A DNA stretch of 64,000 nt from RGIG4608 sp051867875 (GCA_051867875.1 JBJDZG010000001.1:30623-94622), one strand, 5' to 3'. Shown: positions 33,320 to 43,455, counted from the stretch's first letter. A program made the numbers and translations. The notes: a model not told the origin generated them from the sequence alone.

Positions 33320-34753
33320 ATGGAGAAATATGTTTTGAAAGTGACGAAAATATTACCAAAAGAAGAAATTGATAATCAGTACAGATATATGAGCCAAATC
33401 CGCGAGAGTAACGACCTTTTTGAAAAAGAGCACGGCGTCAAGCGCGGAGCGTTCGTTATGACGTTCGGCTGTCAGCAGAATGAGGCGGACAGCGAGAGAA
33501 TCGCGGGAATGGCAGAGGCTATGGGTTATGAGATACTCACGTCCCCCGAAAACGCCTACCTCATCGTGGTAAATACATGTGCCATAAGAGAGCACGCAGA
33601 GCTTAAAGCGTTATCGATTATCGGTCAGTACAAACACATAAAACAGAAAAATCCCGAGCTCGTTATCGCGGTGTGCGGTTGTATGGTAACTCAGGAGCAC
33701 AGAATAAACGATATTAAATTCAAATATCCTTACGTTGATTTTGTATTTTCGACTTCCGCCATTCATAAGCTCCCCGAGCTTCTTTCAAAGAAGATAGGCA
33801 AGGGAAAAAGACTTTACTGCACCGACGAGGAATACGCAGTAGCCGAGGGACTTCCCGTAAAACGCGAGAGCAATTATCGCGCATGGGTTTCCATTATGTA
33901 CGGCTGTAATAATTTCTGCACGTATTGCATCGTGCCCTACGTAAGAGGACGCGAGCGAAGCAGAAGAAAAGAGGAGATAATAAAAGAGGTCAGAGAACTT
34001 GTATCAGAGGGCTATAAGGATATCACACTCCTCGGTCAGAACGTCAATTCCTACGGAAAAGACAGCGGATTTGACTACGATTTTGCCGACTTGCTTGACG
34101 AGCTTGCTCATATTGAGGGAGATTTTCTGCTTCATTTTATGACGAGCCACCCGAAGGACGCAACAAGAAAGCTCGTTGACGTTATTGCAAATAATCACCG
34201 GGTTGCAAAGCAGTTCCACCTGCCCTTGCAATCGGGCAGTGACAGAATACTCAAAGCGATGAACCGTCACTATCAGCTTGATAAATACCTCGACATAGTT
34301 GACTATATGAGGGAGAAAATTCCCGATATCGTCATAACTACGGATATCATCGTCGGATTTCCGGGCGAAACAGAGGAAGATTTTGAGGGAACGCTTGATG
34401 CGCTCAAACGCGTAAGATACGATATGATTTATTCCTTCATTTACTCCCCGAGAAAGGGCACACCCGCCGCCGAAATGGAAAATCAAGTACCGCCCGCGGT
34501 TCAGTCGGAGAGATTTAACAGACTTCTCTCGCTTCAAAACGATATCGCTTACGAAATAAATCAAAAGCATCTCGGGCAGACTATTCGTGTGCTCTGCGAC
34601 GGCGAGAGCAAAACCAATTCCGACGTGCTCTGCGGAAGAACCGAGGGCAATAAAATAGTGCATTTTAACGGCGCGCCCGAGCTCTGCGGAAAATACGTCA
34701 ACGTGGAAATTACAAAAGCCGAAACCTTCGCGCTTATCGGCAAAACAGTATAA
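33320..34753 (+). CDS. miaB: tRNA-2-methylthio-N6-dimethylallyladenosine synthase MiaB
   Basis: Adds the methylthio group to i6A37 of tRNAs with two Fe-S clusters. It has the N-terminal MTTase cysteines (FGC, NTC, CGCM), the radical-SAM triad GCNNFCTYC, and a C-terminal TRAM domain. The start is unsettled: ATG 33320 has no ribosome site and only about 16 nt of leader, while TTG 33335 has GGAG 9 nt upstream but shortens the N-terminus by five residues. It leads a cluster with ylbF, mutS and mutL, as ymcB does in Bacillus. Confidence 0.95.
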   Translation: MEKYVLKVTKILPKEEIDNQYRYMSQIRESNDLFEKEHGVKRGAFVMTFGCQQNEADSERIAGMAEAMGYEILTSPENAYLIVVNTCAIREHAELKALSIIGQYKHIKQKNPELVIAVCGCMVTQEHRINDIKFKYPYVDFVFSTSAIHKLPELLSKKIGKGKRLYCTDEEYAVAEGLPVKRESNYRAWVSIMYGCNNFCTYCIVPYVRGRERSRRKEEIIKEVRELVSEGYKDITLLGQNVNSYGKDSGFDYDFADLLDELAHIEGDFLLHFMTSHPKDATRKLVDVIANNHRVAKQFHLPLQSGSDRILKAMNRHYQLDKYLDIVDYMREKIPDIVITTDIIVGFPGETEEDFEGTLDALKRVRYDMIYSFIYSPRKGTPAAEMENQVPPAVQSERFNRLLSLQNDIAYEINQKHLGQTIRVLCDGESKTNSDVLCGRTEGNKIVHFNGAPELCGKYVNVEITKAETFALIGKTV

Positions 34754-34768
34754 AGGAGAAAAAACACA

Positions 34769-35161
34769 ATGGAAATTTTTGAAATTGCAAAGCAGCTCGG
34801 TGAAGCTATAAAGAAAGACGAAAGACTTATAGAATTTGAAGCGGCGAAAAAGGCTTACGAAGCAGATACTGCCTTGCAGACTGCTCTTAAAGAATACGAG
34901 GTACAGCAGCAGGCTCTTCAATCTGAAATGATGAAAGAGGATAAGGACGGCTTTACCATTGACGCCATCAACGAAAGAATAAATCAGCTTTACGAACAGA
35001 TAGTTTCAAATGGGGCGTTTGTAAGACTCAATACGCTCCAATACGAAGTAAACGAGCTTATGAGCGAGGTAAACAACATTATCACCTGTACAATAACGGG
35101 CGAGGACCCCTCCGCGGCGTGCACTCATAACTGCGCTACCTGCCATTCACAGTGCCACTAA
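34769..35161 (+). CDS. YlbF/YmcA-family protein with C-terminal cysteine tail
   Basis: A 130-residue helical protein of the YlbF/YmcA (Ric) family: long alpha-helical segments with AYEADTALQTALKEYEVQQQ, and a tail with C118, C122, C125 and C129 (also C107). In Bacillus the YlbF-YmcA-YaaT complex holds Fe-S clusters and directs RNA processing and developmental programmes. Its place between miaB and mutS is the ymcA position of Bacillus (where cotE also lies). The cysteine tail suggests this single protein can bind a metal or cluster. Confidence 0.82.
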   Translation: MEIFEIAKQLGEAIKKDERLIEFEAAKKAYEADTALQTALKEYEVQQQALQSEMMKEDKDGFTIDAINERINQLYEQIVSNGAFVRLNTLQYEVNELMSEVNNIITCTITGEDPSAACTHNCATCHSQCH

Positions 35162-35194
35162 AAAAACTCAATTTAAGATAAGGAGAGATTGTCC

Positions 35195-37780
35195 ATGACT
35201 CCGATGATGGAACAATACTTTGAAATAAAAAATAAATACAAGGATTTTCTTCTGTTCTACCGTCTGGGAGATTTTTACGAGATGTTCTTCGACGATGCAA
35301 TACTTGCGTCGCGTGAACTTGAACTGACCTTGACGGGAAGAGATTGCGGCGAGGAAGAGAGAGCACCGATGTGCGGTGTTCCTTTTCACAGCGCGGAGTC
35401 GTACATAGGCAGACTTATTGAAAAGGGATATAAGGTCGCTATCTGTGAACAGCTCGAAGACCCTTCGCTTGCAAAGGGGCTTGTGCGCAGGGATGTTATA
35501 AGAGTAATAACTCCCGGTACGCTTATCGAATCCGATCTGCTCAGCGAGGCGAGAAATAACTACCTTTGTGCTATTTATTACGACGCAGAGGAAACGGGCG
35601 TCTGCTTTGCCGATGTTTCAACGGGACAGGCGTTCGCTACGTCTTTTTCGGGCAAGGAAATGCTCTCAAAGCTCAATATAGAGCTCTCCACGTATAAGCC
35701 GAGCGAGATTATTATAAATACTCCCATAGACGCCCTTGCGGATAAGGGGCAGTTCATGAAAGAAGCCGTAACGAGCCAGATAAGCGATAACCAGTCCTTC
35801 CGCTTTGATTACAGTGCTTCCTATAACGGCGTAAGAGAAAAATTCGAGAGCGAGAGAATTGCTTGGGAAAATAAAAAGAGCGTTATCTGCGCTATCGGCG
35901 GTCTGCTTAACTACATAGCGGAAATGCAAAAGACGGACTCAACGAATATTAAGGACTTGAAGGTGTATACCACGGGTCAGTTTATGGAGATAGACGTCAA
36001 CTCGCGCAGAAATCTCGAACTCTGCGAAACCATGAGAACGAAAGAGAAGAGAGGCTCTCTTCTTTGGGTGCTTGATAAAACGAAAACCGCGCCCGGTGCA
36101 AGACTTTTGCGACAGTGGGTTGAGCACCCCTTGCTCAAATCGTCCCTCATTCTCAAAAGGCAGAGCGCAGTAGAGGAGCTTTACGAAAACTATATAAAGA
36201 GACAGGAGCTTGAAACTCTGCTCTCGGGCGTTCTCGACCTTGAAAGACTTTTGACAAAGATTATCTACGGCACCGCAAACGGCAAGGATTTGCGTGCTGT
36301 TTGTTCTACGATATCGGTATTTCCCGAGATAAAGGCACTCGTAGCCGACTGCAAGAGTGAGGAACTCAGAAAAGTTTTTGAGAATTTCGATACTCTCTCC
36401 GATATCTATAACCTCATTAATAAATCAATCTGCGAGGACGCGCCCTTCTCGGTGCGAGACGGCGGAATAATCCTTGCGGGATATAACGATGAGGTTGACC
36501 GACTCCGCTCAGTAATGACCGACGGTCATTCTTGGATAGACGAAATCACCCAGAGAGAGAGGGAACTTACGGGCATTAAAACCCTCAAAATCAACTATAA
36601 TAAGGTGTTCGGATACTATATTGAGGTAACTAAATCCCTCATTTCAATGGTGCCCGACAGATATATAAGAAAACAAACTCTCGCAAACTGCGAAAGATAC
36701 ATAACGCAGGAGCTCAAAGACGTTGAGGCGACAATTCTCGGTGCGGCTGACAGAGTATGCACGCTTGAATATAACCTCTTCCAGGAGATACGCCAAAGCA
36801 TCGCAAACGAGAGCGAGCGTATAAGAAAGAGCGCAAATCTTGTCGCAACTCTTGACGTTTATAACAGCCTTGCCTCCGTTGCCGCAAAGAATAATTACAT
36901 TAAACCCGAAATCGACGACAGCAGCGTTATTGACATTAAGGACGGACGGCACCCCGTCGTCGAGCAGTTCGTCAAGGACACGTATTTCGTCCCCAACGAC
37001 GTTTATCTTGACACGAATGCCAACAGACTTATGCTTATAACAGGTCCCAATATGGCGGGTAAATCCACGTATATGCGTCAGGTTGCTCTTATCGTCGTAA
37101 TGGCACAGATAGGCTCCTTCGTTCCCGCGAGCGATGCGAGAATAGGCATCGTAGATAAGGTCTTTACCCGTGTAGGTGCGTCCGACGACTTGGCTTCCGG
37201 TCAGTCGACCTTTATGCTTGAAATGAACGAGGTTGCGTATATTTTAAGGAACGCTACGCAGAAGAGCCTTATCATCTACGACGAGGTCGGCAGAGGAACG
37301 TCAACCTTTGACGGAATGAGCATAGCCCGTGCCATTATCGAATATACAAACGGCAAAAAGATAGGCGCGAAAACTCTTTTTGCAACTCACTACCACGAGC
37401 TTACGTCTATGGAAGACGAATTTTCGGGTATCGTGAATTATAATATCGCCGCAAAGAAACGCGGCGACGATATCATCTTTTTAAGAAAGATAATAAGAGG
37501 TTCTACCGACGACAGCTACGGAATTGAGGTAGCAAAGCTCGCAGGACTTCCGAATGAGGTCATAAAGCGCGCAAAAGAGATACTTTCCACCGTCGAAAAA
37601 ACCTCTCGCTCGCTCACGACATCAAGCTCCAATATCAAAGAAGAGCTTGACTCCCTTATCACCTTTGAGGACCTTACCGAACGCTCTGTAATCGATGATA
37701 TAAAGAAAGTGGATATCAATTCTATGACGCCCGTTGAGGCGATGAATCTTCTGTTTGAGCTCAATAACAGACTCAAATAG
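35195..37780 (+). CDS. mutS: DNA mismatch repair protein MutS
   Basis: Binds mismatches and small loops and starts repair. The 862-residue protein has the N-terminal mismatch motif GDFYEMF, and the ABC ATPase with Walker A GPNMAGKST, DEVGRGTSTFDG and a following ATHYHEL. ATG 35195 is chosen since AAGGAG is 9 nt away; TTG 35189 is too close. Followed 14 nt later by mutL. Confidence 0.98.
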   Translation: MTPMMEQYFEIKNKYKDFLLFYRLGDFYEMFFDDAILASRELELTLTGRDCGEEERAPMCGVPFHSAESYIGRLIEKGYKVAICEQLEDPSLAKGLVRRDVIRVITPGTLIESDLLSEARNNYLCAIYYDAEETGVCFADVSTGQAFATSFSGKEMLSKLNIELSTYKPSEIIINTPIDALADKGQFMKEAVTSQISDNQSFRFDYSASYNGVREKFESERIAWENKKSVICAIGGLLNYIAEMQKTDSTNIKDLKVYTTGQFMEIDVNSRRNLELCETMRTKEKRGSLLWVLDKTKTAPGARLLRQWVEHPLLKSSLILKRQSAVEELYENYIKRQELETLLSGVLDLERLLTKIIYGTANGKDLRAVCSTISVFPEIKALVADCKSEELRKVFENFDTLSDIYNLINKSICEDAPFSVRDGGIILAGYNDEVDRLRSVMTDGHSWIDEITQRERELTGIKTLKINYNKVFGYYIEVTKSLISMVPDRYIRKQTLANCERYITQELKDVEATILGAADRVCTLEYNLFQEIRQSIANESERIRKSANLVATLDVYNSLASVAAKNNYIKPEIDDSSVIDIKDGRHPVVEQFVKDTYFVPNDVYLDTNANRLMLITGPNMAGKSTYMRQVALIVVMAQIGSFVPASDARIGIVDKVFTRVGASDDLASGQSTFMLEMNEVAYILRNATQKSLIIYDEVGRGTSTFDGMSIARAIIEYTNGKKIGAKTLFATHYHELTSMEDEFSGIVNYNIAAKKRGDDIIFLRKIIRGSTDDSYGIEVAKLAGLPNEVIKRAKEILSTVEKTSRSLTTSSSNIKEELDSLITFEDLTERSVIDDIKKVDINSMTPVEAMNLLFELNNRLK

Positions 37781-37794
37781 GGAAAGGAGAACAA

Positions 37795-39921
37795 ATGGGA
37801 AAAATCAATGTGCTTTCCTTCGCCGTTGCGAATCTGATTGCCGCAGGCGAGGTAGTCGACAGACCTTCATCGGTAATAAAGGAGCTCGTCGAAAATTCCA
37901 TAGACTCAGGAGCAGAGCAAATTACCGTTGAAATAAAGAACGGCGGAATTACGTATATGCGTGTTTCCGATGACGGCTGCGGAATAGAGGCAGATGACCT
38001 GCCCATCGCCATAAAGCGACACGCTACAAGTAAGATAAAGACCTCGGATGACCTTATGAAGATACTCACACTCGGTTTCAGAGGAGAGGCATTGGCGGCT
38101 ATCGCATCGGTGTCCGATTTGAGAATAATCTCAAAAACCGCGGACGCACAGTATGGTGCTATGATTGAAGCGCACGGCGGTGAGATAACCGAATACAGCG
38201 AGCAAGCGTCCCGAAAGGGTACTACTGTAATAGTTGAAAACCTTTTTGCAAACATTCCCGCAAGGAGAAAGTTCTTAAAGCGCGACGTAACCGAGGCGAG
38301 CGCTATCGCCACCGTTATTGAAAAGTTGGCATTTTCCCACCCCGAAATCTCTTTCAGATTCATTTCGGACGGTACGTTGAAACTCGATACACCGGGTGAC
38401 GGAAAGCTTGAAAACGTCATCTATACCGTCATGGGAAAACAGATGCAGAACGCCATGATATACGTTTCCTCGGAGATAAACGACATAAAGGTAGAGGGCT
38501 ATATCGGCAGAAGCGACGTTGTAAAGTCAAACAGGAATTATCAGAATTTCTTTATCAATAACCGCTTTATAAAGAGCAAGCTTGCCATGTCGGCAATAGA
38601 GCAGGCGTATACTTCGTATCTTCCGCCCGAGAAATTTCCCGTTTGCGTGCTCAATTTGACAATCAATCCGAGCGTCGTGGATATAAATGTTCACCCGACA
38701 AAGCTCGAGGTTAAGTTTGCAAATGAAAAGCCCGTTTTCGAGGCTATATATCACACCGTAAAATCTGCTCTGGAGGAGAATACGACACGTCCCGAAATTC
38801 TTATAGCTCCCCCCAAGCCCAAATTCAGCTATGAAAGAATGAGCGCAGAGCAGTACAGAAGTATTGCAGACGCACGCCCTGTCTCCGAGGCTTTTGCTCC
38901 GATTGTAAACTCCAAAAGAGAGGAAAAGGCGGAGCAGATTAAATATACCGAAACTCTGATATCCGATATTGCAAAGGATAGTGGCAAAAAAGACGCTTTC
39001 ACGTCGTCCCCCACCGTAAAGGCAGAGAAATTTGATAGCATAATTCCCGAAGATGTGCTCCCTGAAAATGTACTTTCCGAAAATCCCGTTCCCGAGAGCG
39101 AAATCCCCGCGGAAATGGTCGAATTGCATGAAAGAGCCGAAAAGATGACCGACGAAGAGTTTAAGAAACTTCCCGCAAGCGAAATTCTTAAAATAGCGGT
39201 TATGTATAACACCTACTATCCCGACAATTCGCCCGTACTTTTTGATACCGAGGACGAAGAGGATTGGGATGCTGCTCTGGAAATGCTCTATAAAGAGATT
39301 GAGGAACGAAAAGCAACAGAAAATTCTGAAAAAACAGCAATAATAAATTACAGAATTGTGGGAGAGGTGTTCAATTCCTATGTATTGGTTGAGCGTGACG
39401 ATAAGCTTCTCATAATCGATAAGCACGCCGCTCACGAAAGAATCATCTTTGAGAAAAACAAAAAGATGATGAAAGAAAAGGAGCCCGCATCGCAAATTCT
39501 CATCTCTCCGCTTGAAATAATGCTCACCTCTGCCGAGATAGCTGTGGTAAACGATTATCTCCGAGAGTTTGAGAAGCTCGGTTTTAAGCTCGGGGTTAGA
39601 AAATACAGTATTTTAGTGTATTCCATTCCGACAGAGCTTGCGTCTTGCGACACACAGGACACAATATCCACTATGATAAACCGCATAAAAGACGGACTCG
39701 GTGACGCAAAGCTCACAAGGGATATACTTTTTGAAAAAGCACTTTATCAAGCCTCGTGCAAGGCGGCGATAAAGGCGGGCAGAGAATATGTCGAAGCGCA
39801 TACCGACTGGATAGTCGAACAGCTTATGAAGATACCCGACATAACCTTCTGTCCCCACGGGCGTCCCGTTGCCATGGAACTGAGCAAGAGAAATCTTGAC
39901 CATCAATTTGAGAGGTCATAA
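37795..39921 (+). CDS. mutL: DNA mismatch repair protein MutL, endonuclease type
   Basis: Couples mismatch recognition to strand cleavage. The N-terminal GHKL ATPase has ELVENSIDSGA, DDGCGIE and GFRGEAL; a long acidic linker (about 340-500) follows; the C-terminal nuclease has DKHAAHERIIFE, the DxHA..E....E metal motif, plus SCKAAIKAG and CPHGRP. The 708-residue length fits a methyl-independent MutL. AAAGGAG precedes the ATG. Confidence 0.97.
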   Translation: MGKINVLSFAVANLIAAGEVVDRPSSVIKELVENSIDSGAEQITVEIKNGGITYMRVSDDGCGIEADDLPIAIKRHATSKIKTSDDLMKILTLGFRGEALAAIASVSDLRIISKTADAQYGAMIEAHGGEITEYSEQASRKGTTVIVENLFANIPARRKFLKRDVTEASAIATVIEKLAFSHPEISFRFISDGTLKLDTPGDGKLENVIYTVMGKQMQNAMIYVSSEINDIKVEGYIGRSDVVKSNRNYQNFFINNRFIKSKLAMSAIEQAYTSYLPPEKFPVCVLNLTINPSVVDINVHPTKLEVKFANEKPVFEAIYHTVKSALEENTTRPEILIAPPKPKFSYERMSAEQYRSIADARPVSEAFAPIVNSKREEKAEQIKYTETLISDIAKDSGKKDAFTSSPTVKAEKFDSIIPEDVLPENVLSENPVPESEIPAEMVELHERAEKMTDEEFKKLPASEILKIAVMYNTYYPDNSPVLFDTEDEEDWDAALEMLYKEIEERKATENSEKTAIINYRIVGEVFNSYVLVERDDKLLIIDKHAAHERIIFEKNKKMMKEKEPASQILISPLEIMLTSAEIAVVNDYLREFEKLGFKLGVRKYSILVYSIPTELASCDTQDTISTMINRIKDGLGDAKLTRDILFEKALYQASCKAAIKAGREYVEAHTDWIVEQLMKIPDITFCPHGRPVAMELSKRNLDHQFERS

Positions 39922-39941
39922 TGCACCTGAAAGGATAAATA

Positions 39942-41087
39942 ATGAGTAAAAATTTTGAACTGATAAAAACAGAGGGGCGCGCAAGACGCGGAGTTCTGCA
40001 CACCGTTCACGGCGATATACAAACGCCTGTTTTTATGAACGTCGGTACCAGTGCCGCTATCAAGGGCGGTGTTTCAACTATGGATTTGCGTGAACTGAAA
40101 TGTCAGGTTGAGCTTTCCAATACGTATCACCTTCATGTAAGACCGGGCGATAAGCTTATTCACGATATGGGGGGTATCCATAAGTTCTTTAACTGGGATA
40201 AACCCGTGCTGACCGACAGTGGCGGATTTCAGGTCTTTTCCTTGGCACCTCTGCGTAAGATAACCGAGGAAGGCGTGCATTTCGCTTCCCATATCGACGG
40301 AAAAAGAATATTTATGGGCCCGGAGGAGAGTATGCAGATACAGTCCAACCTCGCATCCACTATCGCCATGGCGTTCGATGAATGTATAGAAAACCCCGCA
40401 GAATATAAGTACACGAAGGATTCTTGCGACAGGACCGTTCGCTGGCTCAAAAGATGCAAGGCGGAAATGGAAAGGCTCAATTCCTTACCCGATACCATAA
40501 ATAAAAATCAGATGCTCTTCGGCATAAATCAGGGAAGCACATACGACGACCTGCGAATAAAGCATATGCAGGAAATAGCGGAGCTTGACCTCGACGGATA
40601 TGCAATAGGCGGCCTTGCCGTCGGCGAATCCACAGAGGAAATGTACAGAATAATCGAAGTCGTAGAGCCCTACATGCCCGCCGATAAGCCGAGATACCTC
40701 ATGGGAGTAGGCACACCCTGCAATATTCTCGAAGCGGTTCACAGAGGAGTAGATTTCTTCGACTGTGTAATGCCATCGAGAAACGCGCGCCACGGAAATC
40801 TCTTCACGTGGCACGGCAAAATGAACGTTATGAACGAGCAGTACGCAAAGGACCCACGTCCCTTTGACGAGGGCTGCGGCTGTCCTGCGTGCCGTAACTA
40901 TTCAAGAGCTTATATAAGACACCTTATTAAAGCAAAGGAAGCACTCGGTATGCGTCTTGCCGTACTTCACAATCTCTATTTCTATAACGAGTTTACCGAG
41001 AAGATAAGAGAGGCACTCGACGGCGGATATTTTGAGGAATTTTATCAAAAATACCGCAATATTCTCGGTGAAAGGCTCCACGATTAA
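39942..41087 (+). CDS. tgt: Queuine tRNA-ribosyltransferase
   Basis: Exchanges guanine 34 for queuine or preQ1 in tRNAs with GUN anticodons. The 381-residue barrel enzyme has TDSGGFQVF with the catalytic Asp, GGLAVGE, and the zinc site CGCPAC with a later His. It follows mutL by 20 nt in the same direction, so it is probably cotranscribed with the mismatch-repair genes. No queuosine pathway genes other than this are visible. Confidence 0.96.
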   Translation: MSKNFELIKTEGRARRGVLHTVHGDIQTPVFMNVGTSAAIKGGVSTMDLRELKCQVELSNTYHLHVRPGDKLIHDMGGIHKFFNWDKPVLTDSGGFQVFSLAPLRKITEEGVHFASHIDGKRIFMGPEESMQIQSNLASTIAMAFDECIENPAEYKYTKDSCDRTVRWLKRCKAEMERLNSLPDTINKNQMLFGINQGSTYDDLRIKHMQEIAELDLDGYAIGGLAVGESTEEMYRIIEVVEPYMPADKPRYLMGVGTPCNILEAVHRGVDFFDCVMPSRNARHGNLFTWHGKMNVMNEQYAKDPRPFDEGCGCPACRNYSRAYIRHLIKAKEALGMRLAVLHNLYFYNEFTEKIREALDGGYFEEFYQKYRNILGERLHD

Positions 41088-41107
41088 CCTCAATAAATAT
41101 TGAGGTT
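41086..41107 (+). terminator. Weak hairpin after tgt
   Basis: AACCTCAAT (41086-41094) pairs with ATTGAGGTT (41099-41107), but there is no U-run. Confidence 0.4.
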
Positions 41108-41125
41108 AAAATAGGGAAATGTATA

Positions 41126-41154
41126 TTGAATTTTCCCGATTTTTATTGTATAAT
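41126..41154 (+). promoter_or_regulatory. Promoter for the LCP-like gene
   Basis: TTGAAT (41126-41131), 17 nt, TATAAT (41149-41154). Confidence 0.82.
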
Positions 41155-41179
41155 GTTAATGTTTTGAAAGGAATCGCTT

Positions 41180-41983
41180 ATGAAAATCAAATTAAATTTG
41201 TTTTTTAGGTCATTTTTTCTTTCATTTGTGATATTTGCTCTGGTTTCGGGTATCATTATGACGAAGCTATATATCGACGTCGTTGCCATTGATCCCGCCA
41301 ATAAGGAATCAAACGTTTTGGTGGGCGTAACCAACGGCGACAAGGTCATATCCCTTGCCGTTCTTAATCTTGACCCCGAGGGCAATTGCATCAGCTTTTT
41401 ACCCATTCCCGATAACACACTCATATCAAACGGCAAGGTATTGCAATCACTCTATGAAAATAACGGTATTTCCAATATCAAAAACGCGATAGAGGGACTT
41501 ATCGGAACTACAATAGACAGATATATTCTCTTTTCAACGAGAGCCATTTCGGCTCTTACCGACAGCGTCGGAATAGTCAACTGTTACATATATAATCCTT
41601 TTTTGTATAACGGAATGTACTACTCCGGACAGCGTTCAATGAACGGCGAGCTTGCCGAAGCTATGTTTACCTACGACGGATACGATATGACCAAAGTATC
41701 GCTCTCCGAAATAGGCAGGTCCTATATGGAAGGCTTCCTTTCGGACCACGCGAAGCCCCAAACGGTTTCGGGAATAGCGAGCACCGTAAATTCGGAGTCG
41801 TTCAGAAAGCTTATCGATACGGATTTGTCAGGAAAAGAGGTTTTGGCATACTGCGACTTCCTTGCAAAATATGAGCTCCTCTCACATAAATTCATAGAGC
41901 TCCCAGGATACAGTACCACGGCTTCTTCAAGCATTTATTTCACCCCCGATAACACTAATTCGACCCAAAATATTTTTGAATAA
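41180..41983 (+). CDS. Membrane-anchored protein with a degenerate LytR-CpsA-Psr-like domain
   Basis: A 267-residue protein with one N-terminal membrane helix (FFLSFVIFALVSGIIMTKLY) and an outward domain. VLNLDPEGNCISFLPIPDNT resembles the LCP strand and loop where an active enzyme has a conserved arginine (IPRDT); here position 78 is Asp. Further LCP-like features are GTTIDRYILFS and SVGIVNCYI. LCP enzymes join wall polymers to peptidoglycan. The lost arginine makes catalysis doubtful. AAAGGA precedes the ATG. Family membership is a moderate-confidence reading. Confidence 0.6.
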   Translation: MKIKLNLFFRSFFLSFVIFALVSGIIMTKLYIDVVAIDPANKESNVLVGVTNGDKVISLAVLNLDPEGNCISFLPIPDNTLISNGKVLQSLYENNGISNIKNAIEGLIGTTIDRYILFSTRAISALTDSVGIVNCYIYNPFLYNGMYYSGQRSMNGELAEAMFTYDGYDMTKVSLSEIGRSYMEGFLSDHAKPQTVSGIASTVNSESFRKLIDTDLSGKEVLAYCDFLAKYELLSHKFIELPGYSTTASSSIYFTPDNTNSTQNIFE

Positions 41984-42025
41984 ACAAATCTTTATAACAG
42001 CCAGTTATAAGAAAGAGGTATTAAA

Positions 42026-43429
42026 ATGAAAAACACAGAAAAAACAATGGACAAGGTAGTTGCCTTGTGCAAAAACAGAGGCTTTATTTTCCCCGGCTCC
42101 GAGATTTACGGCGGACTTGCAAACACTTGGGACTACGGCCCTTTGGGTGTTGAGCTCAAAAACAATATCAAAAGAGCTTGGTGGAAAAAATTCGTTCAGG
42201 AGAACAAGTACAACGTAGGTCTTGACGCGGCAATTCTTATGAATCCTCAAACTTGGGTGGCATCCGGTCACCTTGCAGGTTTCTCCGATCCCATGATGGA
42301 CTGCCGTGAGTGCCACGAAAGATTCCGTGCCGACAAGCTTATTGAGGACTGGTGTGCCGAAACGGGCTACGCTCTTGAAAAGCCCATTGACGCTTTCTCT
42401 CAGGCAGAGCTCAAAGCGTTCGTTGACGAGCACGATATTCCTTGTCCCACTTGTAAAAAGCATAACTTTACGGATATCCGTCAGTTCAACCTTATGTTTA
42501 AGACATTCCAGGGCGTAACCGAGGATTCCAAAAACACGGTTTATCTCCGTCCCGAAACTGCTCAGGGTATTTTTACGAATTTCATAAACGTGCAGAGAAC
42601 AACCCGTAAAAAGCTCCCCTTCGGTATTGGTCAGATAGGTAAATCCTTCCGAAACGAGATAACTCCCGGTAACTTCATCTTCCGCGTTCGTGAATTTGAG
42701 CAGATGGAGCTTGAATTTTTCTGCAAGCCCGGCACTGACCTTGAATGGTTTGCATATTGGAGAAACTTCTGCCATCAGTGGCTTCTCGATATCGGTCTTA
42801 AAGACGAAAATCTTCGCCTTCGCGACCACGCCCCCGAAGAGCTTTGCTTCTATTCAAAGGCTACAACCGACTTTGAATTTTTGTTCCCGTTCGGCTGGGG
42901 CGAGCTTTGGGGCGTAGCAGACCGCACCGATTACGACCTCACTCAGCATCAGAACGAGTCCAAGAAGGACCTCACGTATTTCGACCCCGAAACGAATGAG
43001 AGATACGTTCCTTACGTTATCGAGCCCTCGCTCGGTGTTGAAAGAAGCGTTCTCGCAGTGCTTTGCGACGCTTACGATGAGGAAGTTATTGATGAGGCAA
43101 AGAACGACGTAAGAACAGTGCTTCGCATTCACCCCGCACTCGCGCCTATTAAGGCGGCTGTTCTTCCTCTTTCAAAGAAGCTTTCCGATAAGGCTGACGA
43201 GATTTACCGCGAGCTTTCCAAGTACTTCAATGTAGATTTCGACGAAACGGGCTCTATCGGTAAGAGATACAGACGTCAGGACGAGGTAGGTACACCTCTT
43301 TGCATTACCTACGACTTTGAGTCTGAAACAGACGGCTGCGTAACCGTACGCGACAGAGATACCATGGAGCAGGTAAGACTGCCCATTTCCGAACTCAAAT
43401 CCTATATCGAAAATAAGATTGCGTTCTGA
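42026..43429 (+). CDS. glyQS: Glycyl-tRNA synthetase, homodimeric type
   Basis: Charges tRNA-Gly. The 467-residue single-chain class II enzyme has RGFIFPGSEIYGGLANTWDYGPLG, zinc-type cysteines (CRECHERF and CPTC), motif 2 (GKSFRNEITP) and a C-terminal anticodon domain (APIKAAVLPL). A small TTATAAC/GTTATAA hairpin (41992-42010) sits just before the AGAGG ribosome site, but the 42-nt gap is too short for a T-box. Confidence 0.97.
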   Translation: MKNTEKTMDKVVALCKNRGFIFPGSEIYGGLANTWDYGPLGVELKNNIKRAWWKKFVQENKYNVGLDAAILMNPQTWVASGHLAGFSDPMMDCRECHERFRADKLIEDWCAETGYALEKPIDAFSQAELKAFVDEHDIPCPTCKKHNFTDIRQFNLMFKTFQGVTEDSKNTVYLRPETAQGIFTNFINVQRTTRKKLPFGIGQIGKSFRNEITPGNFIFRVREFEQMELEFFCKPGTDLEWFAYWRNFCHQWLLDIGLKDENLRLRDHAPEELCFYSKATTDFEFLFPFGWGELWGVADRTDYDLTQHQNESKKDLTYFDPETNERYVPYVIEPSLGVERSVLAVLCDAYDEEVIDEAKNDVRTVLRIHPALAPIKAAVLPLSKKLSDKADEIYRELSKYFNVDFDETGSIGKRYRRQDEVGTPLCITYDFESETDGCVTVRDRDTMEQVRLPISELKSYIENKIAF

Positions 43430-43455
43430 ATTTTATTAAATATGGAGATAAGATA

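Noticed and set aside
34004..34921. A 305-codon minus-strand frame across miaB and ylbF
   Set aside because: It spans two conserved plus-strand genes and their gap, with Phe/Cys/Val-rich composition typical of antisense shadows.
38527..39495. A 322-codon minus-strand frame inside mutL
   Set aside because: It covers the conserved MutL ATPase end and linker; no domain is visible in its translation.
41984..42025. T-box leader for glyQS
   Set aside because: The gap is only 42 nt and holds a 7-bp hairpin; a T-box needs a much longer leader with an antiterminator.
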